Positions 1 through 9,647 of a DNA stretch of 64,000 nucleotides are shown in pieces (within the stretch, counting starts at the first letter, position 1; each line of letters opens with the position of its first letter). Location: contig NZ_CP120467.1 of the NCBI RefSeq assembly GCF_029983095.1, positions 2,216,501-2,280,500 on the forward strand, in the 5' to 3' direction. A program made the position numbers and the translations under genes. The DNA is from Enterococcus montenegrensis. GTDB lineage: Bacteria; Bacillota; Bacilli; Lactobacillales; Enterococcaceae. Under the pieces are notes generated by a model. It made no database searches. It saw only the letters and a list, made by a program, of their open reading frames with translations, and was not told the origin of the DNA.

Positions 1-1844
1 TATTAAAGTTAAGAAGCTCAGAAGGAACTAGCTACATTGCTCTGCTTCCTATTCATAAATTCGCCCCCAACTTGGCATTCAATCATATAGCAGAAGTGGT
101 GCAAAGTCTCCCCTTTCCAGTAGAATTCCGACTCAAAGGGCATTTTGAACCCTTAAAAGGTGGTAGAGGATTAAAAGGAAAGTCTTCTCGTGCTGCCAAG
201 CGATTAAAAAATAGTGCAAAAGAAACGGTTTCTATGGGCGATTCCGAAATGAAATCCAGTCGCTTTAATCGTTATGCTTTGACCGACTTAAACAATAAAA
301 TAGACTTAAGAGTCCCTGTCATTAAATGGCTGGGACTTTTTGGTGTCTTTGGACAAACACCAGAGGAATGTCGTAGTCGGATTCGTACCGTCATTTCTTT
401 ATGCCAATCTCGAAATGTTGAAATAGTCAAAGGCTTAGCCGATCAAGTATTTCTCTTCCATCAATTTTTAGCTGGTAACAAACTAGGTTCTGAAAAAAAT
501 TGGCTTCACTACACCACAGTTGAAGGAATTAGTGAAATGTTATTGAGTGTTGAAAATCGGATTGGTGATAACGTAGGAATTCCTATTGGTATGGTCTCGG
601 AATTGAAAAACACTCGAAACTTAACACCAAAAGAAGTGGCAAAAACGAGTCGAAAACCCATTTTCTTTAATCCATCTATTGGGAACCAAAATGATATCGC
701 TGATAAAAAAGCCAATAGCCCGCACATTGCCATCACTGGACCCACTGGAAACGGAAAATCCTACTTGGCAAAGTTTATTTTCTTCCTTTCAGTTTTAATG
801 AATGGAAAAGGATTGTACGTTGATCCTAAATCTGAGTTCTTCGATTGGATTATGGAGGTTATCAATCATCCACTTTATCAAGAAAAGTATCCCGACACTT
901 GTGCTTTCATTCAACAGCACTTCCACCAAGTGAGACTTGATCCAAATAAAACCAGTAACAAAGGCGTTCTTGATCCCTTCTGTTTTATTCCTAATCGAGT
1001 AGCTGCAAAAGACATGGCGCAAGACTTATTTGAAGAGCTTTATGATTTTACTAGTGCTAGAGAGAAAAAATCAAGATTGGCAATGCTAGAAGGAATCGAA
1101 ACTGTATTAAAAAGAAGAGATCAAGGTGAACGAATAGGCTTACTTCATGTAGTTGACTTCATGCTGGAAAGTCCACATGAGGAGGTACGAGATACAGCCA
1201 GCTTAATCAAGAAATCAGTACAAGGTTCTATTTTAGAATTAGCTTTTAGTTATGGCGAAAATGAAGGACTAAATCTTACGAATAAGGTGACTATCTTAGA
1301 AGTTTTGGGGTTAGAAATGCCTCGTGCAGAAACACTTAGCAATGATTACAGTGCTACCCAAAGAAAATCGGTCATGTTGATGATGTCTATTGGAAAATTC
1401 TGTGAACTTTTCGGCTTACGTGACCGAGAGGAAAGCACTGTTGTTCTATTTGATGAAAGTTGGATTTTTAATTCTTCTAAAAACGGTCGTGCGATTATCA
1501 AATCCATGCGCAGAGTTGGTCGAAGTTTTAACAATACCCTGATTATTGTCACTCAATCTGTTAAAGATACAGCCGAAGAAGATGATACAGGAAACTTTGG
1601 ACGAATTTTTGCATACGATGACAAAGATGAACGAGAAGATATTCTTCGTCATTTAGGATTAGAAATCACTAATGAGAATATTGAGTGGTTAAAAAATCTA
1701 CCAAAATATCATTGCCTTTATTTAGATTTACGAGGACGTGTTGGCAAAATGCTTGTCTACTGTCCTTATGAAGAAATCCATCAAATGCTGCAAACGGTCA
1801 AAAAAAATACAAGTGCAGATGTGGAAACGACCTTTAGCACTTAG
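1..1844 (+). CDS. VirB4-type conjugation ATPase, Tn916 Orf16-like (5' end outside window)
   Basis: The frame is open from the first base, so this is the C-terminal ~610 residues of a protein that in Tn916 is about 815 residues long. It shows a Walker A motif (GPTGNGKS, near base 740) and a Walker B motif (VVLFDES, near base 1440), as in VirB4/TraE-type ATPases that power the mating-pair type IV secretion channel at the membrane. A TTG at 72 could be taken as a start, but the upstream codons continue the family sequence without a stop, so it is not the true start. It is followed after 12 bases by the orf15-like gene, which gives the Tn916 order orf16-15-14. No disruption is visible. Confidence 0.9.
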   Translation, partial: LKLRSSEGTSYIALLPIHKFAPNLAFNHIAEVVQSLPFPVEFRLKGHFEPLKGGRGLKGKSSRAAKRLKNSAKETVSMGDSEMKSSRFNRYALTDLNNKIDLRVPVIKWLGLFGVFGQTPEECRSRIRTVISLCQSRNVEIVKGLADQVFLFHQFLAGNKLGSEKNWLHYTTVEGISEMLLSVENRIGDNVGIPIGMVSELKNTRNLTPKEVAKTSRKPIFFNPSIGNQNDIADKKANSPHIAITGPTGNGKSYLAKFIFFLSVLMNGKGLYVDPKSEFFDWIMEVINHPLYQEKYPDTCAFIQQHFHQVRLDPNKTSNKGVLDPFCFIPNRVAAKDMAQDLFEELYDFTSAREKKSRLAMLEGIETVLKRRDQGERIGLLHVVDFMLESPHEEVRDTASLIKKSVQGSILELAFSYGENEGLNLTNKVTILEVLGLEMPRAETLSNDYSATQRKSVMLMMSIGKFCELFGLRDREESTVVLFDESWIFNSSKNGRAIIKSMRRVGRSFNNTLIIVTQSVKDTAEEDDTGNFGRIFAYDDKDEREDILRHLGLEITNENIEWLKNLPKYHCLYLDLRGRVGKMLVYCPYEEIHQMLQTVKKNTSADVETTFST

Positions 1845-1856
1845 AAAGGAGCTGCT

Positions 1857-3626
1857 ATGTTACTAAAAGATTTATTTGATATTGACAGTTTCCAATCCTT
1901 TTTTGAAAAAGGCGGCTGGTTTAGCATCAATGAAAATTTACAAAGTGTGCTAAATGCGTTGCTCAATATTGCCTTTGGCTTAATCAAATACCTTGTTCTG
2001 GCATTAGATTATGTGATAGACAAACTCTTTAGTTTAAATTTATTAGAAGGAGTATTACCAGATTTATTCTCCACTACCGGTGCTATTTACAACAAATTAT
2101 TCAGTGTTGTAGGGATTCTCCTTTTTACATTTGTGATTGTCATTTCAGTGAAGGATTTTTTTGAAAAAGGAATCAGCAAGGCATTAATCCGTTTTGGTAT
2201 TTTCACCTTAATCTATGTGGGCAGTATGACATTTTTCGCTGATGGTGCCAACAAAGTTCAAGAAGTGAATACCCTCTCACAAAATGTGCAAGGACAATTA
2301 GTTGATTTAACAAGTGGTAGTCTAACCAAAAACACTGGCAATATCTCAGAAAATTTACTTGGATCAAATCAACAACTAGACGGAACAAGTAATATCCGAA
2401 ATCTCATTTTTGATGAATTTGTTATTAAACCTTATGCTCTACTCAACTTTGGAAAAACAGACGTATCAAAAGAGCAATTTGAATCCTATCTAGTTAAAAG
2501 TGGTGAAACATTTGACCAAAAAAAGACAGATGAGATTGCTGATAAAATAAAAAAAGACTCAGAAAAAAATTCTTATCTCACCTCAGATCGTATGACTGAA
2601 AAAGTTGCTGTTTTATTAAATACATTTATCATGCTAATCGTGATTGGAACGGCTGTACTAATTATCGGAGTTGCAAACATTTTAATCCAGCTATTAATTT
2701 ACGGCATCCTCTTTCTCTTTCCTTCACTACTATTTTTAGCTTTGATTCCAAATATGCACCATCTGTTAAAAAATGGCTTCATGTTACTAGGGACACTGTT
2801 TGCTTCAAAAATAGGGATTGGATTCAGTTTTGGTCTCTTGTTTTCTATTTTAAATTTGTTAGATACTTTTTTTGTTGTCACAAACATTGTCACTATGATT
2901 GTAGGACTGTTTGTCAAAGTTTTGTTGGGGCTATTCATCTGGAAGAATAAAGGTCAGATTGTTCGTTCATTGACGAAAGGCAAAGCAGAATTAAAAGACT
3001 TTTCTTTCAATCCCAAGCAAGCTATTCAAGAAAGGCAACAACAACGAGCACAAAAAGAAGATCAGCAAAATCGCTATGTTGAACAAGACTATAAAACACA
3101 AACCGCAGAAAATGATTACCTTCGCTCTGGAATAGAATTGGATCACGCTTATCGTCAAAATGAACTACAGGATAATTTATTAGTACAAGCTGGAGAGGAA
3201 GAAACTTCTCTTCATCAAACTACAATGCCTTTTGATGAACAACAAATGGAATCCAAAGAAGAAACACCCCCTACAGATACTTTTGAAGTAAAAAACTCAA
3301 AAGTAGTACTTAACGATCCTGTTGAGAACACTCCTGATTCTGTCTCAAATACAGAGCCATTACTCACAGAAACCGCGTTACCTACAGAAGAAGTTGATGA
3401 TCATTTGCTTACTCCAGATGATTTAACAGAAGAAACAGAAATACCTGTTGAATCACTCATTGAAACAAGCAATGTAGAGAACGACTCCTCAGAAACAGCG
3501 CTACACCTCCCTTCTCCAGTTACAGCACAAGAAGCTCAGCAACTAGAAAAAGAAATCAGTCATCTAAGGAAAGAAACCTATACTACGTCAGAATTCAGTG
3601 AGGAACAAGCCTATGAAAATGCGTAA
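1857..3626 (+). CDS. Polytopic membrane conjugation protein, Tn916 Orf15-like (VirB6-type)
   Basis: This 589-residue protein has an N-terminal half rich in hydrophobic segments (around residues 25-50, 70-110, 260-300 and 315-365). The last ~200 residues form a hydrophilic, Gln/Glu/Thr-rich cytoplasmic tail. This layout fits Tn916 Orf15, the VirB6-like inner-membrane part of the mating channel. The start is supported by AAAGGAG just upstream. It lies between the VirB4-like and Orf14-like genes, overlapping the latter by 14 bases. It is shorter than Tn916 Orf15 (about 750 residues), mainly in the tail region, but is intact. The VirB6 role is from family knowledge; the membrane topology is my reading. 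Confidence 0.85.
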   Translation: MLLKDLFDIDSFQSFFEKGGWFSINENLQSVLNALLNIAFGLIKYLVLALDYVIDKLFSLNLLEGVLPDLFSTTGAIYNKLFSVVGILLFTFVIVISVKDFFEKGISKALIRFGIFTLIYVGSMTFFADGANKVQEVNTLSQNVQGQLVDLTSGSLTKNTGNISENLLGSNQQLDGTSNIRNLIFDEFVIKPYALLNFGKTDVSKEQFESYLVKSGETFDQKKTDEIADKIKKDSEKNSYLTSDRMTEKVAVLLNTFIMLIVIGTAVLIIGVANILIQLLIYGILFLFPSLLFLALIPNMHHLLKNGFMLLGTLFASKIGIGFSFGLLFSILNLLDTFFVVTNIVTMIVGLFVKVLLGLFIWKNKGQIVRSLTKGKAELKDFSFNPKQAIQERQQQRAQKEDQQNRYVEQDYKTQTAENDYLRSGIELDHAYRQNELQDNLLVQAGEEETSLHQTTMPFDEQQMESKEETPPTDTFEVKNSKVVLNDPVENTPDSVSNTEPLLTETALPTEEVDDHLLTPDDLTEETEIPVESLIETSNVENDSSETALHLPSPVTAQEAQQLEKEISHLRKETYTTSEFSEEQAYENA

Positions 3627-4638
3627 GTTATTTCCCTTGCTTTTTTTGGGCTTCTTTTTCGTTTTTTTTATGCTCATCGCTGGCAGTGATTCTTCTACCA
3701 CACACACTGCTTCCGAAGAAGGTCAAAACCTCCCAGAAGCAGTGCTCCGATGGAAAAACAAAGTTACAAAGGAAGCCACTAAAAATGAAATTCAAGAAGC
3801 AATTCCTTGTTTATTAGGAATTATAATGGCAGAAACTGGAGGGAATTCAGAAAAATATCCCGATATAATGCAATGTTCCGAAAGCCAAGGAAAGCCACCA
3901 AATTCAATTCAAGATCCAAACGAATCCATTGAAGTTGGCGTAAAATATTTTGCAGATATGTGGAAGGGGCATCGTAATTACGATGTTTTAAATATTGTAC
4001 AAGCCTATAATTTTGGCGGTGGCTTTCTAAGTCATTCAGGTAAGAGCTACTCTCTGGATAATGCGATTCAATTCTCAAAAACTCAAGCAGGTGGAAAAAC
4101 AGTCACTTACACTAATCTTATAGCTGTAAGCTTAGGCTATGATTATCGTTATGCGTACGGCAATATGTTTTATGCTCAAATTGTTAAACAATACATCACG
4201 TCTACTTCCAACAACAATAGTCAAGGGAATGCAGCAATTGTAAAGGCAGCACTTAAAGAATTGGATGAAGGAACTCATGATGGTGGTGAAAAATATTGGC
4301 GTTGGTACGGCTTCAATGGGCGTGTAGAATGGTGCGCTATTTTTGTTTCTTATAATGCGGAAAAAGCTGGGGTTAAAATGGAACGGTTCGCTTATTGCCC
4401 AACAGGTATTGAAAATTTTAAAGCTAAAAATCAGTGGTTGGGGAAAGGAAATTTGCCTAAAAGTGGTAATATCATTTTTTTTGACTGGGATGGTGATTCT
4501 GTCAGCGACCATGTAGGAATTGTTGAAAAAACAGAAAATAGCATTGTTTACACAATTGAAGGGAATTCAGGAGACAAAATTGCTAAACTAAGTTATGAAA
4601 AAAATAGTCCTTATATTATTGGATATGGGACGCCTTAA
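3613..4638 (+). CDS. Bifunctional cell-wall hydrolase, Tn916 Orf14-like (lysozyme-like plus CHAP/NlpC-P60)
   Basis: After an N-terminal membrane anchor (residues ~5-25) comes a lytic-transglycosylase/lysozyme-like domain. Its likely catalytic Glu lies in IIMAETGG, and it has the family's AYNFGGG motif. The C-terminal third is a CHAP-type amidase/endopeptidase with Cys in WCAIFVS and His in SDHVGIV. Such proteins open the peptidoglycan locally for the conjugation channel. I chose the ATG at 3613 because AGGA sits 8 bases upstream; an earlier in-frame GTG at 3598 has no comparable site. Length (341 residues) matches Tn916 Orf14 (about 333). In Tn916 the next gene is orf13; here it is absent. 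Confidence 0.88.
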   Translation: MKMRKLFPLLFLGFFFVFFMLIAGSDSSTTHTASEEGQNLPEAVLRWKNKVTKEATKNEIQEAIPCLLGIIMAETGGNSEKYPDIMQCSESQGKPPNSIQDPNESIEVGVKYFADMWKGHRNYDVLNIVQAYNFGGGFLSHSGKSYSLDNAIQFSKTQAGGKTVTYTNLIAVSLGYDYRYAYGNMFYAQIVKQYITSTSNNNSQGNAAIVKAALKELDEGTHDGGEKYWRWYGFNGRVEWCAIFVSYNAEKAGVKMERFAYCPTGIENFKAKNQWLGKGNLPKSGNIIFFDWDGDSVSDHVGIVEKTENSIVYTIEGNSGDKIAKLSYEKNSPYIIGYGTP

Positions 4639-4716
4639 TCAATCAAATTCTATGTTACTGACTTAAATACGGTCTTCAAAAAAAAAAAAGAGCATGGGAC
4701 AAAACTAATCAAAATT

Positions 4717-4766
4717 AAAAATACAGTCAGATTAAGGAAATTTAAACTTTGATTTGACTGCATTTT
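4717..4766 (+). terminator. Rho-independent terminator after the conjugation genes
   Basis: Imperfect stem AAAAtaCAGTCAgATTAAG / CTTtGATTTGACTGcATTTT followed by T-rich sequence, 80 bases after the orf14-like stop. It is preceded by the AGCATGGGACAAAA word often seen near terminators in lactic acid bacteria. Confidence 0.6.
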
Positions 4767-5387
4767 ATTTAACTGATTTTTCTATATTTTAGTAAATTTA
4801 AGACTTTTGACCTAGACACAATTCATTTCTTTTACTTACATGTATATCTCAGATCATCTGTATAGTACTTTTTTAACATACAACTATCTTTCAACAATTT
4901 ATTTTGATGAATAAAGATTTTTCTTAAAATATATTAAATCTTGAGCATGTAGAATCTGTTTTAACCTATGAATTAATAATTGAATTTAATAATTTTAAGA
5001 ATTATCTGAAAAAAGAGTATGTAGTAGCTACATTAATTACAGAGTTTGTCTAAGATTTGTCACTCAAACAATTCACCTCACTAAGAAAAGAATGATACCA
5101 AATAATATTTTTAATATTGAATTAAATGAGCATATTACAAAACTCAACACCGTGCTAGATACAGAAAAAATCTTTATATTTTGCTTTGAATAGAAGTATT
5201 AAGCACTTGGTTACAGTCTATTAACTGCTAAAAAACTATCCAACCTAAAAATCAATCTAACAAGCAAGGATTTATATTTGCTTGTTAAAATACTACCACA
5301 TTTAAACGTTCCAAGTAACATAAAAAATGTTATACTATAATTGTGATCTATTGTTTAATATAATATAGGTTTGGTGTTAGTATTAAA
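4767..5387. other. Non-coding, degenerate stretch in place of Tn916 orf13/orf12
   Basis: No open frame of useful length with a ribosome binding site is present. Short frame fragments (about 30 codons near 5090-5195, plus strand) suggest a decayed gene, but none is recognisable. The stretch ends at the left inverted repeat of the IS3-type element. In Tn916 this place holds orf13, a TcpC-like channel protein, so loss or displacement of that gene may affect transfer. Confidence 0.5.
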
Positions 5388-5450
5388 TCTTAGACAACTT
5401 TTCGTAGAGACAAAAATAAATTAAACTTAGCTACGAGAGGATGATTTTTT

Positions 5451-5705
5451 ATGACCCGATATGAAGAAAATTTTAAACAGATGATTGTTGAACTGAATCA
5501 AACTGGACGTTCCGTTCGAGGGTTGGCGAAAGAATATGGCTTATCTGAAGCGACGATTTACAAATGGAAGAATTTATATTTGCCTAATCAGTCCACAGGA
5601 CTGACTGGAAAAGAAGTGGCTGAACTAAAAAAAGAAAATGCTCGTTTGAAAGAGGAACTTGAAATCTTAAAAAAAGCCGCAGCCATATTCTCTCGGAAAA
5701 CCTAA
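5451..5705 (+). CDS. IS3-family transposase OrfA
   Basis: This 84-residue protein has a helix-turn-helix (residues ~18-45, LAKEYGLSEATIYKWKN) followed by a leucine-zipper-like coiled coil (VAELKKENARLKEELEILKK). It binds the IS ends and multimerises. The sequence CTTAAAAAAAG at about 5665-5676 is a typical slippery site for the -1 frameshift that makes the OrfAB transposase. The ribosome binding site GAGAGGATG precedes the ATG. Confidence 0.9.
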   Translation: MTRYEENFKQMIVELNQTGRSVRGLAKEYGLSEATIYKWKNLYLPNQSTGLTGKEVAELKKENARLKEELEILKKAAAIFSRKT

Positions 5706-5755
5706 ATTCGCTTATTCAGTTTATTGAAAAATGGTGTAAGGACTACACTGTTTCT

Positions 5756-6577
5756 TTGTTATGTCGGTTATTAGAAATCCCTAGAAGTGTCTACTATTTT
5801 TATAAAAACAAGCCATTGACAGCTACAGAAATCAGAAATAATACGTTGAAAGAGACTATTTCGACAGTTTTTTTTACGAATAAACAGCGCTATGGTGCCA
5901 CTAAAATTCATCAAGTTTTATTAAAAGATGGCATTTCAGTATCTCTTAAACATGTCCAAAAGCTAATGAAGCAATTAAATTTAAGATCGATTGTAGTAAA
6001 AAAATTTAGACCTCAAAGGTTAAATAAAGCGATTATTTCAAAAGAGAACATATTAAATCAGGACTTTTCTACTAAAACTATTTGTGAGAAATGGGCGGCT
6101 GACATTACATACATTCCTACTAAGAAAAATGGCTGGTGTTACTTGTCTTCCATCATGGATCTACACACGAAAAAAATTATTAGTTATACATTTTCAAAAA
6201 GAATGACGGTGGATTGTGTCATTCAAACGTTGAATAAAGCAAAACTAAAGTATCACATTCCGGAAGGAATGATTCTACACACTGACTTGGGCAGTCAATA
6301 TACAGCAACAGAAGTAGAAAAATGGCTTGAAACCAACAAAATAAGGCATTCCTATAGTAGAAAGGGAACACCTTATGATAACGCAGGAATCGAATCTTTC
6401 CACGCCTCATTGAAAAAGGAAGAAGTTTACACGACTAGCTACTCAAATTTTGAAGAAGCAAATCGTGCACTATTTAGCTATATTGAGGGATTTTATAACC
6501 GGAATCGACTTCATAGTTCGATTCACTATCTAACCCCTCAGGAGTTTGAAGATTTGGCAAAAGAAAAAATGACATAA
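5756..6577 (+). CDS. IS3-family transposase OrfB (DDE catalytic domain)
   Basis: This is an rve-type integrase core with an intact DDE triad: Asp in WAADITYIP, Asp in HTDLGSQYTA and Glu in NAGIESFHASLKKEE. The frame is open upstream to the A-run in orfA (about 5672), so the product is normally an OrfAB fusion of about 375 residues made by -1 frameshifting; the TTG at 5756 is only a possible internal start. All family blocks are present, so the element is probably still mobile. Confidence 0.9.
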   Translation: MLCRLLEIPRSVYYFYKNKPLTATEIRNNTLKETISTVFFTNKQRYGATKIHQVLLKDGISVSLKHVQKLMKQLNLRSIVVKKFRPQRLNKAIISKENILNQDFSTKTICEKWAADITYIPTKKNGWCYLSSIMDLHTKKIISYTFSKRMTVDCVIQTLNKAKLKYHIPEGMILHTDLGSQYTATEVEKWLETNKIRHSYSRKGTPYDNAGIESFHASLKKEEVYTTSYSNFEEANRALFSYIEGFYNRNRLHSSIHYLTPQEFEDLAKEKMT

Positions 6578-6697
6578 CCGTCTCTACTAAAATGTGTCCA
6601 AGATATTGACTCAAATCCAGTTTCTTTGTTATTAAGTACACATGATATACTTATAATTATTCACTGTAGTATCTAATTTATTTGACTGACTAAGGAT

Positions 6698-8862
6698 GTG
6701 ATAAATTTGTTAAAAATCGACCTTCATATACACACTCAAAGATGTAAAAAAGGAGATGGGTCTAAAAGAAATATCTCTCCTGAAAACTTTATTAAAAAAA
6801 TGCATGAAAATGAGGTTTGTATGTGTGCCATTACGAACCATAATAAATTTGACTTACACGAATTTGATAAAATACAAAAGTTAGATGAAGAACTTGTAAT
6901 TTTCCCTGGAATAGAACTTGATGTAATAAGTGAAAAGAACCAAAGCCATATTGTTCTGATTTGCGATCCATCATGCAAGGAAGCATTTTATAAAACATTC
7001 GACAATGATTCAAATAGAAACTATGATACGTTTACTTTATCAGAAAATGACTTCTTTGATAAAGTAAAGCAGTTTAATTCAGATGACATTATCGTTATCC
7101 CCCATTTTCTAGATAAAGATAAAGAACGCTCCATTGATTTTAGTTTTAAAAATCGATTAGAAGAAAAACTAAGTGATTACGTCGTAATTTTAGAACCTGG
7201 AAAATTGGCAACAATGGGAATTATTAATGCTCATAAAGAATTAGCTATAATTGGAAGTGACGTTAAAGACTGGTCTACTTACTCTTCCAGTAATTTACCT
7301 GAAATAAAATTCAAAATCGAAACATTTAAAAAATTTGTAGAATTAGCTAAAGATGGAACTCTTTTAATTAAAAGTTTACTAGACAATGCTCATAGTGAAA
7401 TTATTTATTTTGATGGAGGAGAAATCTCAATTTTTAATGATATTAATATTATTTTTGGAGAAAAAGGTTCGGGGAAAACGAAACTAATAGAGCAAGAACT
7501 AATTCCTTACTACGAAGAATCCGGGAAAAAATTTATTTTTCATAAGGGGTCTGAATACAAAGAAAAATATACAGACATTCTAAACAATAAAATTGAGCGT
7601 ACGATCATTGATGAAGAAACTTCTGAAGATATTGCTATTCTATTTGACAAAATATCGCATTACAAAGAACGAAATATATCCAATTTTATTAAAACATATA
7701 TTGAATGTAGCAAAAAAAATTTAATGGTAAAAATAAGAACTTATTAAGAAAAACTGCTAGCACATTCTCTTCATCTGGAGTTGAATTTTCAGAAATCAAA
7801 AGACAATTAAATTCAAAATTATCAAAAATCAATAAAGTAGAACAATTGAATAAGTCAGAAAAACGCGACCATGCTGCCAAAGACCGTCTCTCAACGGAAC
7901 TAATCAATTTAAAACAGCATATCTATTCAGAATCTGAAAAAGACTTTAAAAATAGTTTTGTTAATGCTAGTATTTCAGATTTTTTAACGACAATTAAGGG
8001 CAGCGTAGATAAAAAAACTGGCACTAAATCTAAACCTAATAATATTGGATTTTCCAATTTAGTAGCAAAACGTCTAGAAAGATATAAATGGAACATAGAA
8101 ATTAACCAGCTGTTAGATAGTATACAAAGTGATGAAAAATACAAATTAGGCTATTTGCCTGGTAAAGGGATAGTATATTTAACAACTAAAGTGATGGTAT
8201 TATCAGATGAAGTTTTTTTAGACTCTCCGTTTAATAAAAGTACTATTGTTCAAAACAGAGAACTAATGAAGAAATTACGGAATTTCTCACTTTCTGATTC
8301 TTTTACTGGTATAAATAATTATTTTAAATCCAACGAAAAATATACTGGTGAACAATTTGTAAATCAAGTTATCAGGGTTTATCCTGTGCCTTCTAAACAA
8401 TATCCAGATCATAAACCTTATCCAGGGATGACATTAGAAACAAAAGATTCTTCAACACCCTATAATCCTTCAGAAGGTGAAAAATCTATTCTTTCTATTG
8501 TAGCAATACTAGAAAATACAGAATATGATTGTTATTTATTTGATGAGATGGAGCGAGGGCTTGGTAACAAATATATTGCCAGTTACGTTATTCCTGCGCT
8601 AAAAAGACTTAGAGATATCGGAAAAACTTTAATAGTCTCAACACATAATGCGAATATTGCAATTTCAACATTACCTAGTCAAAGTATTTACTGTAGATAC
8701 CCTGATCAAAAGGGATATTATATGACTGGAAATATGTATTCTAATCAATTAATAAATTTTAAAAATGCTAGTGAGATTGTATTATGGGAACCTCTAGCAA
8801 TTGAACACCTCGAGGGAAATGAGACTATGTTTTTAAGGAGAAAAAATATATGGAATTACTAA
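6698..8862 (+). pseudogene. PHP-domain/ABC-type ATPase (TrlF-like), split by one frameshift
   Basis: The N-terminal ~215 residues form a PHP metal-dependent phosphoesterase domain: DLHIHT, TNHNKFD, FPGIELD, IPHF and GSDVKDW supply the metal ligands. After it comes an SMC/RecF-like ATPase with Walker A (GEKGSGKT, near base 7455), an ABC-signature-like SEGEKS (near 8470) and Walker B (YDCYLFDEME, near 8530), then a His-containing switch STHN. A stop at 7745 follows an A8 run at 7712-7719. Reading one extra A restores a continuous protein of about 720 residues. Proteins of this make-up are annotated as TrlF-like ATPases; I suspect a defence role. A GTG at 6698 or the TTG at 6707 could be the start; the latter gives MLKIDLHIHT. 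Confidence 0.75.
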
Positions 8863-9167
8863 CTATTAAAACAATCATCAATAGAAATACCACTGCTGAT
8901 CCCAAAGAAATATCATTATCATTTGAACAATGTTCTGAACTACCAAAGATAATACTATCAGAAACAGAAACAACTGACTTACAAGCTTTTTTTAATGCAA
9001 TTTTTGACTATATACTAACATATGAAAAATTATTACAATTCCAACTATCTGATACTACAAAAGATCTATTTAATGAAGTGGCTGAAGATATCATTATGCA
9101 ATTAAATTCAGAGTTATCTCAATCTGAACAAAATTTTGAGGAGTTTATCCAATTAAAGAAAAAATAA
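8850..9167 (+). CDS. Small acidic partner protein of the PHP-ATPase (unknown function)
   Basis: This 105-residue, Glu- and Ser-rich protein has no recognised domain. Its start overlaps the end of the ATPase gene by 13 bases, which implies translational coupling, and AAGGAG lies before the ATG. It is followed by a terminator. The two genes look like one operon of the two-gene type common in defence islands, with the small protein as a regulator or partner. No function is assigned. Confidence 0.7.
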   Translation: MELLTIKTIINRNTTADPKEISLSFEQCSELPKIILSETETTDLQAFFNAIFDYILTYEKLLQFQLSDTTKDLFNEVAEDIIMQLNSELSQSEQNFEEFIQLKKK

Positions 9168-9201
9168 ATCTTGATTTCTTTCTCTATTTGTAAAAAAAGA
9201 A

Positions 9202-9230
9202 GCTTGCTATGAATTTTTAGCAAGCCTTTT
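9202..9230 (+). terminator. Terminator of the PHP-ATPase operon
   Basis: Perfect 8-bp stem GCTTGCTA/TAGCAAGC with an 8-base loop, followed by CTTTTATTTT, 34 bases after the partner gene. Confidence 0.8.
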
Positions 9231-9640
9231 ATTTTGATGGAAAAGGTTAAGACTATTAGCGTATACTTTTTATATTTATCATATACAGTATTATGCACCA
9301 AAATATTCATCTTTTTTGATATACTCTTTCAGAAAATTTTACAAAAAGACTATACAATCCTTGAGTTATTTAAGCTAATTCAGTCTCACTCAAACAATCA
9401 TTGCTGCTCCTAAAAAAGACCTTGCCGGTTAATGATGCAACTGGTGTATCAAGATATTGCCTGGATCTGTAGCTATTCTTTATTACGTGTCCCTCTACCA
9501 ACCCATATAACTTGTTGAAAACTCTTTCCTCCAATTGTTTCCATCAATTCTTGAGAATATTTTAAAGAGAAAGTAATTCTTTCTACTGTCGCCCTAACAA
9601 ATTTTTAAATGAATGGTAACTATCCAGCTGAAAAAATTGG
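9231..9640. other. Intergenic stretch without a supportable gene
   Basis: Frames here are short or lack start signals. A minus-strand open stretch of about 57 codons (around 9370-9545) has no recognisable family match and no start signal; it may be remnant coding sequence. Confidence 0.4.
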
Positions 9641-9647
9641 CTTTTTA

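Larger units (their letters stand above)
5388..6603 (+). mobile_element. IS3-family insertion sequence, apparently intact
   Basis: The element carries orfA and orfB between imperfect terminal inverted repeats of about 24 bases (left TCTTAGACAACTTTTC, right end read inward TCTTGGACACATTTTA, both followed by GTAGAGAC). I see no clear target duplication, so the exact ends are uncertain by 2-3 bases. Both reading frames and the frameshift site look functional. It separates the conjugation genes from the cargo genes. Confidence 0.85.

Noticed and set aside
5388..6603. Target-site duplication of the IS3-family element
   Set aside because: The 3-base flanks tested for several possible ends (ATC/GAT, AAT/ATA, AAA/TAT) are not direct repeats, so no duplication is claimed.
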